Shown here: positions 59,022-64,000 of the stretch, piece by piece | Layout of the letters: each line of letters starts with the position of its first letter | How positions within the stretch are numbered: the stretch's first letter is position 1 | Assembly (NCBI GenBank): GCA_951812615.1 | Contig: CATOSU010000001.1 | Span: forward strand, 124,001 to 188,000 | Length of the DNA: 64,000 nt | From: an uncultured Paracoccaceae bacterium | Lineage (GTDB): Bacteria; Pseudomonadota; Alphaproteobacteria; Rhodobacterales; Rhodobacteraceae | Reading direction: 5' to 3' | Position numbers and translations under genes: made by a program | Notes under the pieces: generated by a model | Databases searched by the model: none | Told to the model about the DNA's origin: nothing | The model's input: the letters and a program-made list of their open reading frames with translations, nothing else

Positions 59022-60107
59022 ATGGACGGGCTGGACCTGATCATCAATCGCGCGGATCTGTCGGAGGCAGAGGTGGTGGCCTCTGCCCTGCCCGACACGC
59101 CCGGGGACGGGACATGCGTGCTGCGGATCGACCGTTTCGCGCTGACCGCGAACAACATCACATATGCGGTGGCGCCGGAGGTGCTGCAGTACTGGGCCTT
59201 CTTTCCGGCAGAGCGCGAGGGCTGGGGCCGGGTGCCGGTCTGGGGCTTTGCCGAGGTTGTGGCCTCGGCCCATCCCGGGGTGGCGGTGGGCAGCCGCGTT
59301 TACGGCTATCTGCCGATGTCCACGCATCTGGTGATCCGGCCCGAACAGGTGAACCGGTATTCGATGCTGGACGGATCCGCCCATCGGCAGCCGATGTCAC
59401 CGATTTACAACCAGTACCCGTTTACCGCTGCCGACCCGGCATGGTCGCCCGAAAACGAGGCGCTGATCAGCCTGTTCCGGCCTTTGTTCACCACGTCCTT
59501 CCTGCTGGACGACCTGCACCGGTCGAACGGGTTTTTCGGTGCCGGGCGGGTGGTGCTGTCGAGCGCGTCGAGCAAGACGGCGATGGCGCTGGCGCATCTG
59601 CTGTCGCGGGACGGCGCGGTGGAGGTTGTCGGGCTGACCAGCGCGGGCAATATCGGATTTGTCGAGGGGTTGGGCTGTTACGGGCAGGTGCTGTCTTATG
59701 ACGGGCTGGAAGAGATAGCCGAGGGTCCTTCCTGTTTCGTGGACATGGCGGGGAATGCGGATGTGCTGCGCCGGGTACACGGGCATTTCGGCGATGCGCT
59801 GAAAAACAGCTGCCGGGTGGGGCTGACCCACTGGCAGGCGCTGGACGGTGCGGGCGAGGTTTTGCCGGGGCCAAAGCCCGAGTTTTTCTTTGCCCCGGCC
59901 TACGCGCAGCAGCGGATTGCGGATTGGGAGCGCGACGGGTTTCTGCAAAAGGCCGGCGCCGCCTGGGCCGGGTTTGCCGGGACCGGGGCGGGCTGGATCC
60001 GGGTGGTCGAGGATCGGGGACCCGAGGCGGTTGTTGCACGCTACAGGGCGATGCTGGCGGGGGATGTGGACCCGGTGGAGGGGCTGTTTTTGTCGATGTG
60101 GGGGTAG
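59022..60107 (+). CDS. DUF2855 family protein
   Basis: 361 residues. The sequence (LRIDRFALTANNITYAVAPEVLQYWAFFP near the start, VPVWGFAEVVASAHPGVAVGSRVYGYLPMSTHLV, then LSSASSKTAMALAHLL) is that of DUF2855. The family shares the GroES-like plus Rossmann outline of medium-chain reductases without the usual catalytic zinc ligands. Activity is unknown. AGGAGGGAGG precedes the ATG. It stands alone between rpmB and meaB. Confidence 0.85.
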   Translation: MDGLDLIINRADLSEAEVVASALPDTPGDGTCVLRIDRFALTANNITYAVAPEVLQYWAFFPAEREGWGRVPVWGFAEVVASAHPGVAVGSRVYGYLPMSTHLVIRPEQVNRYSMLDGSAHRQPMSPIYNQYPFTAADPAWSPENEALISLFRPLFTTSFLLDDLHRSNGFFGAGRVVLSSASSKTAMALAHLLSRDGAVEVVGLTSAGNIGFVEGLGCYGQVLSYDGLEEIAEGPSCFVDMAGNADVLRRVHGHFGDALKNSCRVGLTHWQALDGAGEVLPGPKPEFFFAPAYAQQRIADWERDGFLQKAGAAWAGFAGTGAGWIRVVEDRGPEAVVARYRAMLAGDVDPVEGLFLSMWG

Positions 60108-60197
60108 GCGAGCCTGAAACCGGGACTTTCAGAATGAGGCCTCGGTGATTTGCGTCGCAGGAATTCAAGGGCTGAAAGCCCGCCGTGCGAACCGCTG

Positions 60198-61175
60198 TCA
60201 GACTTCCGCCAGCCTGTCCAGAACCGCCTGTGCCGCCCCTGTTGCCGTCACGTCGCCGCCCGCAACCTGTGTGCCGTAATCGTTCAGCAGCGCCTTTGCC
60301 TGCGGCGTGTTCAGCCGTGCCAGCAGGGCATGGCGCACCTCTTCTTCGAACCAGAGCCGGGCCTGTGCGGCGCGGGTGTCCGCCCAGAGGCCTTCGTCCT
60401 TGCGCCAGCCTGCCAGTGACTGCATCTGGCCCCAGGCCTCGTCCAGCCCGCTGCCTTCGGCCGCCGATACCATCATCGCCTTGGGAAAGCCCGGCGGATC
60501 CTGCGGGCGTTTGCGCAACAGGCGCAGTGCCCCGGCGTAATCGGCGCAGGTGCGGGTGGCGGCAGCCTTCAGGTCGCCATCCGCCTTGTTCACCAGAATC
60601 ATGTCGGCCATTTCCATGATCCCGCGTTTCACGCCCTGCAGCTCGTCCCCCCCTGCCGGGGCCAGCAGCAGCAGGAACAGGTCGGACATCTGCGCCACCA
60701 TGGTTTCGGACTGCCCGACACCGACGGTTTCGATCAGCACCACGTCAAAGCCCGCCGCCTCGCACAGGGCAACCGCCTCGCGCGTGTGGCGGGCAACACC
60801 GCCCAGCTGACTGCGGCTGGGCGAGGGGCGGATGAAGGCGTCCTTTTCCCGCGCCAGCCGGTCCATCCGGGTCTTGTCCCCGAGGATCGAGCCGCCGGAG
60901 CGGGCCGAGGAGGGATCCACGGCCAGAACCGCCACGCGCAGGCCCTGTTCGATCAGCATCATGCCGAAGGCTTCGATGAAGGTGGATTTGCCGACGCCGG
61001 GCGTGCCCGAGAGACCGATGCGCAGGGCCTGCCGGTCCGTGCGCTGTACGTCCTGCAGCAGCGCCTCAGCCGCGGCGCGGTGATCCGTGCGGCTGCTTTC
61101 GACAAGGGTGATGGCACGGGCAAGAGCCCGCCGATCGCCGTTCAAGATCTTGTCACTCAATCCGTCTATCTGCAT
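60198..61175 (-). CDS. meaB: Methylmalonyl-CoA mutase-associated GTPase MeaB
   Basis: 325 residues. Walker A GLSGTPGVGKSTFIEAFG, VLAVDPSSARSGGSILGDKTRM, the switch region VLIETVGVGQSE and NKADGD identify the MeaB/ArgK group of G3E GTPases. MeaB protects adenosylcobalamin-dependent mutases from inactivation. The mutase gene is not in the window. It is divergent from the DUF3108 gene at 61251. Confidence 0.93.
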   Translation of the reverse strand: MQIDGLSDKILNGDRRALARAITLVESSRTDHRAAAEALLQDVQRTDRQALRIGLSGTPGVGKSTFIEAFGMMLIEQGLRVAVLAVDPSSARSGGSILGDKTRMDRLAREKDAFIRPSPSRSQLGGVARHTREAVALCEAAGFDVVLIETVGVGQSETMVAQMSDLFLLLLAPAGGDELQGVKRGIMEMADMILVNKADGDLKAAATRTCADYAGALRLLRKRPQDPPGFPKAMMVSAAEGSGLDEAWGQMQSLAGWRKDEGLWADTRAAQARLWFEEEVRHALLARLNTPQAKALLNDYGTQVAGGDVTATGAAQAVLDRLAEV

Positions 61176-61250
61176 CCTCGGCCCCGGTGCTTTTGCGCGC
61201 CTAGATGCCTTTTTGAGGGGCCGGATGTCCAGAGCTTGCGGAGTGGATCA

Positions 61251-61955
61251 TTGAAACGGTTGATTTTGGTTATCGGCCTATGCCTGACGGCGGGCATGGC
61301 AGCGGCGCAGAACACGTCGGGACAGTATTCGGTGCACGGGCTGGGGCTGAAGGTGGGGGATCTGGCGCTGTCAGGGTCAGTGACCAGCAGCAAGTACACC
61401 GTCAGCGCACAGTTCGTGACCAGCGGGCTGGTGGCGACGGTGGCTGGCGTCCGGTTCCTGATGAAGTCGTCGGGCAGCCGTAACGGCGACAGGTTCAGCC
61501 CGCGCAGCTATTCCGAGGACATGGACACCGGCAAGCGCGAAAGCCGGGTTTCGCTGCGCTGGACCGGCGGGGTGGCGCGGGCGTCAGGGTCGGAAGTGGG
61601 CGACCGCGGGCCCTATGCGGTGACCCCGGCCCAGCAAAAGGGCGCGGTCGATCCGCTGACGGCGATGTTCATGGTCCTGCGCGATCAGTCCGAGGACGAG
61701 GTCTGTCGCATCAGGCAGCGGATCTTTGACGGTGAGCGGCTGACCGAGGTGTCCCTCACCAACAAGAGCAGCCGCGGTGGCAAGATCATCTGTTCCGGCC
61801 TGTTTCGGCGGGTTGCGGGCTATTCGCCCGAGGACCTCAGCGAACGCAGCCAGTTCCGGCTGACCGTGACCTATGAACCGGCAGGCGAATTGCTGCGTGC
61901 CACGCGGATGCAGGCTGACACGATCTATGGCAAGGCGCGGATCCAGCGCCGGTAG
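61251..61955 (+). CDS. Exported DUF3108 domain protein
   Basis: 234 residues from TTG, which has GGAG seven bases upstream and gives a good Sec signal (MKRLILVIGLCLTAGMAAAQ). The mature part is beta-rich with alternating YSVHGLGLKVGDLALSGSV and RFSPRSYSEDMDTGKRESRVSLRW, the pattern of DUF3108 periplasmic proteins. Function unknown. It is followed by hrpB after 31 bases. Confidence 0.78.
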   Translation: MKRLILVIGLCLTAGMAAAQNTSGQYSVHGLGLKVGDLALSGSVTSSKYTVSAQFVTSGLVATVAGVRFLMKSSGSRNGDRFSPRSYSEDMDTGKRESRVSLRWTGGVARASGSEVGDRGPYAVTPAQQKGAVDPLTAMFMVLRDQSEDEVCRIRQRIFDGERLTEVSLTNKSSRGGKIICSGLFRRVAGYSPEDLSERSQFRLTVTYEPAGELLRATRMQADTIYGKARIQRR

Positions 61956-61986
61956 ACGCGCGCCGGAGAAGGCCGCATAAGACCGC

Positions 61987-64000
61987 ATGGCCGACCGTCT
62001 GCCCATTGAAGATGCCCTGCCCGAATTGCTGAACGCGCTGCGGGTTGCGGGCCGCGCGGTTCTGCAGGCGCCGCCGGGCGCGGGCAAGACCACGCGCGTG
62101 CCTTTGGCGGTGCTGGAGGCCAGGCAGGTCCAGGGCCGGATCGTGATGCTGGAGCCGCGGCGGCTGGCGGCGCGGGCCGCTGCCGAACGGATGGCCGAAA
62201 CGCTGGGCGAACAGGCCGGCGAAACGGTGGGGTACCGGATCCGGGGCGAGGCCAAGGTAACTGCCGCGACCCGGATCGAGGTGGTGACCGAGGGCATCCT
62301 GACACGGATGCTGCAATCCGACCCGGAGCTGCCCGGAGCCGGCATGGTCATCTTCGACGAGTTTCACGAACGCTCGCTCAATGCCGATCTGGGTCTGTCG
62401 CTGTGCCTTGAGGTCTGTGCGGCGCTGCGCGAGGATCTGCAACTGCTGGTGATGTCGGCAACGCTGGAGGCCGGGCCGGTGGCAAAACTGATCGGCGCCC
62501 CCGTGGTGACGTCGCAGGGCCGGGCGTGGCCGGTTGAGACCCGGTGGCTGGACCGGCCGCTGGGCCCCGGCGCACGCCGGGACGGGGCGGTGGCCGAGTT
62601 GGTGGTTCAGGCCGAGGCCGCCTGCCCCGAAGGCGGGATTCTGGTGTTCCTGCCCGGCGAAGGAGAAATCCGCCGGGTCGCCGGGCTGCTGTCGGGCCGG
62701 TTGCCGGCGCGATGCGATATCCGGCCGCTTTTCGGGGCCCTGCCCTTTGCCGAGCAGCGCCGGGCGCTGGCCCCGGCAGAGCGCGGGCGCAAGGTGGTGC
62801 TGGCCACGTCGATTGCCGAAACCTCGCTGACCATTCCGGATATCCGGGTGGTGGTGGATGGCGGACAGGCCCGGCGGGCGCGGTTCGATCCGGGTTCGGG
62901 CATGTCGCGGCTGGTGACGGAAAAGGTGACACGCGCCGAGGCGACCCAGCGCGCGGGCCGGGCCGGACGGGTGGCGGAAGGCACCTGTTTCCGGCTGTGG
63001 ACAAAGGGCGAGGACGGCGCGCTGGCGGCATTTCCACCGGCCGAGATCGAGGCGGCGGATCTGGCCGGGCTGGCGCTGGAACTGGCGCTGTGGGGGACAG
63101 ATGAGACCGGGCTGAGCTTTCTGACCGCACCGCCGGACGGTGCGCTGAGCGAAGCTCGGACGCTGCTGCGTATGCTGGGCGCGCTGGACGACGCGCACCG
63201 GGTTACCGCCCATGGCCGGCGGCTGTGCGCCCTGCCCCTGCATCCGCGGCTGGCGCATATGCTGGTGACCGCAGGGCCGGAAGCAGCGGAGCTGGCGGCG
63301 CTGATGGCCGAGCGCGACCCGCTGCGCGGGGCGCCGGTGGATCTGGGCCTGCGGCTGGAGGCGGTGCGCGATCTCAAACGGTTTCGCGGCCGGCGGCCCT
63401 ACGAGGTCAATCGCGCGGTGGTGGACCGTATCCGAGCAGAGGCCCGGCGGCTGCGCCGGCAGGCGAGTGGTGACGCCGGCCTGAGCCATGCAGAGATGGC
63501 GGCGCTGGCCTATCCCGACCGGGTCGGGCAACGCCGCAAGGGCGATGCGCCGCGCTATGTTCTGTCCGGCGGCAAGGGCGCGGTGCTGCCCGACGGCGAT
63601 CCGTTGTCGGGCGCGGGGTTCATCGTGGCGGTGGATACGGACGGCAACCCACGCGAGGCGCGGATCCGGCTGGCGGCAGAGATCCCGGCCGCAGATATCC
63701 GCGGCCTCTTCGCCGAGCAGATCGGCTGGCATGACAGCTGCGCATGGTCGCGGCGGGACCGGCGGGTCGTGGCACGGCAGCAGGAACGGCTCGGCGCGGT
63801 CGTGCTAGACGACCGGATCTGGCGCGACGTGCCCGCCGACCGGGTAGCGCTGGCGATGCTGGACGGTGTGCGCGACCTTGGCCTGCGGCTGAGCGGGGCG
63901 GCGGCGCGGCTGGCGCGGCGGGTCGAGATGGTGCGCGCCGCCGGCGAGGACGTGCCGGACATGAGCGCTGACGGGCTGATGGCAGGGCTGGACAACTGGC
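61987..64000 (+). CDS. hrpB: ATP-dependent RNA helicase HrpB (incomplete at right edge)
   Basis: An uninterrupted frame from ATG 61987 to the window end gives 671 residues of an expected 810 or so. DEAH-helicase motifs appear in order: QAPPGAGKTTRVP (I), LEPRRLAARAAAERMA (Ia), FDEFHERSLNADLGL (II, DEFH), MSATLE (III), VLATSIAETSLTIPDIRVVVDGG (V) and QRAGRAGR (VI). DEFH in place of DEAH is normal for HrpB. The HA2/OB region follows. Dense open frames on the opposite strand are shadows. The RNA target is not known. Confidence 0.94.
   Translation, partial: MADRLPIEDALPELLNALRVAGRAVLQAPPGAGKTTRVPLAVLEARQVQGRIVMLEPRRLAARAAAERMAETLGEQAGETVGYRIRGEAKVTAATRIEVVTEGILTRMLQSDPELPGAGMVIFDEFHERSLNADLGLSLCLEVCAALREDLQLLVMSATLEAGPVAKLIGAPVVTSQGRAWPVETRWLDRPLGPGARRDGAVAELVVQAEAACPEGGILVFLPGEGEIRRVAGLLSGRLPARCDIRPLFGALPFAEQRRALAPAERGRKVVLATSIAETSLTIPDIRVVVDGGQARRARFDPGSGMSRLVTEKVTRAEATQRAGRAGRVAEGTCFRLWTKGEDGALAAFPPAEIEAADLAGLALELALWGTDETGLSFLTAPPDGALSEARTLLRMLGALDDAHRVTAHGRRLCALPLHPRLAHMLVTAGPEAAELAALMAERDPLRGAPVDLGLRLEAVRDLKRFRGRRPYEVNRAVVDRIRAEARRLRRQASGDAGLSHAEMAALAYPDRVGQRRKGDAPRYVLSGGKGAVLPDGDPLSGAGFIVAVDTDGNPREARIRLAAEIPAADIRGLFAEQIGWHDSCAWSRRDRRVVARQQERLGAVVLDDRIWRDVPADRVALAMLDGVRDLGLRLSGAAARLARRVEMVRAAGEDVPDMSADGLMAGLDNW

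Noticed and set aside
61837..63732. Long open frame on the minus strand (631 codons)
   Set aside because: It is opposite hrpB, whose helicase motifs are complete; the minus-strand translation is Arg/Pro/His-rich with no motif.
1..64000. CRISPR arrays, rRNA and tRNA genes
   Set aside because: I saw no regularly spaced repeats and no stretch resembling rRNA or a tRNA cloverleaf; tRNA detection by eye is limited and a covariance-model search would settle it.

Overview
This 64 kb window looks like chromosomal DNA of a high-GC alphaproteobacterium, most likely Rhodobacterales (Roseobacter/Rhodobacteraceae group). The evidence is a metal-site pattern of the non-zinc HemB type, a conserved membrane protein seen next to core genes in that order, an FnrL-type site, and many dense head-to-tail operons with 4-bp start/stop overlaps. 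This is inferred from protein content; there is no rRNA or tRNA in the window.

Layout. 1-0.3 kb: end of a phage tail-collar-like protein. 0.4-8.8 kb: housekeeping genes (Mrp/ApbC Fe-S carrier, mfd, hemB, a YkgJ-type cysteine cluster protein) and a cytosolic sulfatase. 9.1-18.8 kb and 24.8-32.0 kb: a large catabolic locus. It combines a simple-sugar ABC importer with a GMC oxidoreductase, a sugar-phosphate isomerase/epimerase-like protein, a DUF993 protein, two aldo/keto reductases, an SDR, and a CoA branch (CoA-transferase, acyl-CoA dehydrogenase, enoyl-CoA hydratase, MaoC hydratase, Dabb protein). A TetR-family gene sits at its far end. The same 16-bp GTAAC-N6-GTTAC operator occurs at three of its control regions, with a variant before the TetR gene. 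18.9-24.7 kb: an interruption consisting of a VOC / Tat-subunit / GMC cassette of different base composition, a ribbon-helix-helix protein and an IS91-type element with an integrase gene.

32-35.7 kb: AraC regulator, exported sulfatase and the decayed tail of another sulfatase. 35.9-41.1 kb: a compact group of methyltransferase, DUF707, GMC oxidoreductase and DegT-type aminotransferase, resembling a small biosynthetic cluster. 41.1-41.7 kb: a REP-associated transposase (RAYT) flanked by matching REP hairpins. 41.7-49.5 kb: an Opp/Dpp-class ABC importer operon with a divergent DeoR regulator. 49.5-53 kb: DUF817, alpha/beta hydrolase, rhodanese and several very small proteins, one behind a predicted class II FnrL promoter. 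53.3-64 kb: lepA, a LysR regulator with a palindromic box, a CobB-type sirtuin, a PCu(A)C copper chaperone, rpmB, DUF2855, meaB, DUF3108 and the start of hrpB.

The best candidate for an undescribed system is the TetR-controlled catabolic regulon. Uptake is of sugar type, while the enzymes look like oxidation followed by CoA-dependent, beta-oxidation-like breakdown. I cannot name the substrate.
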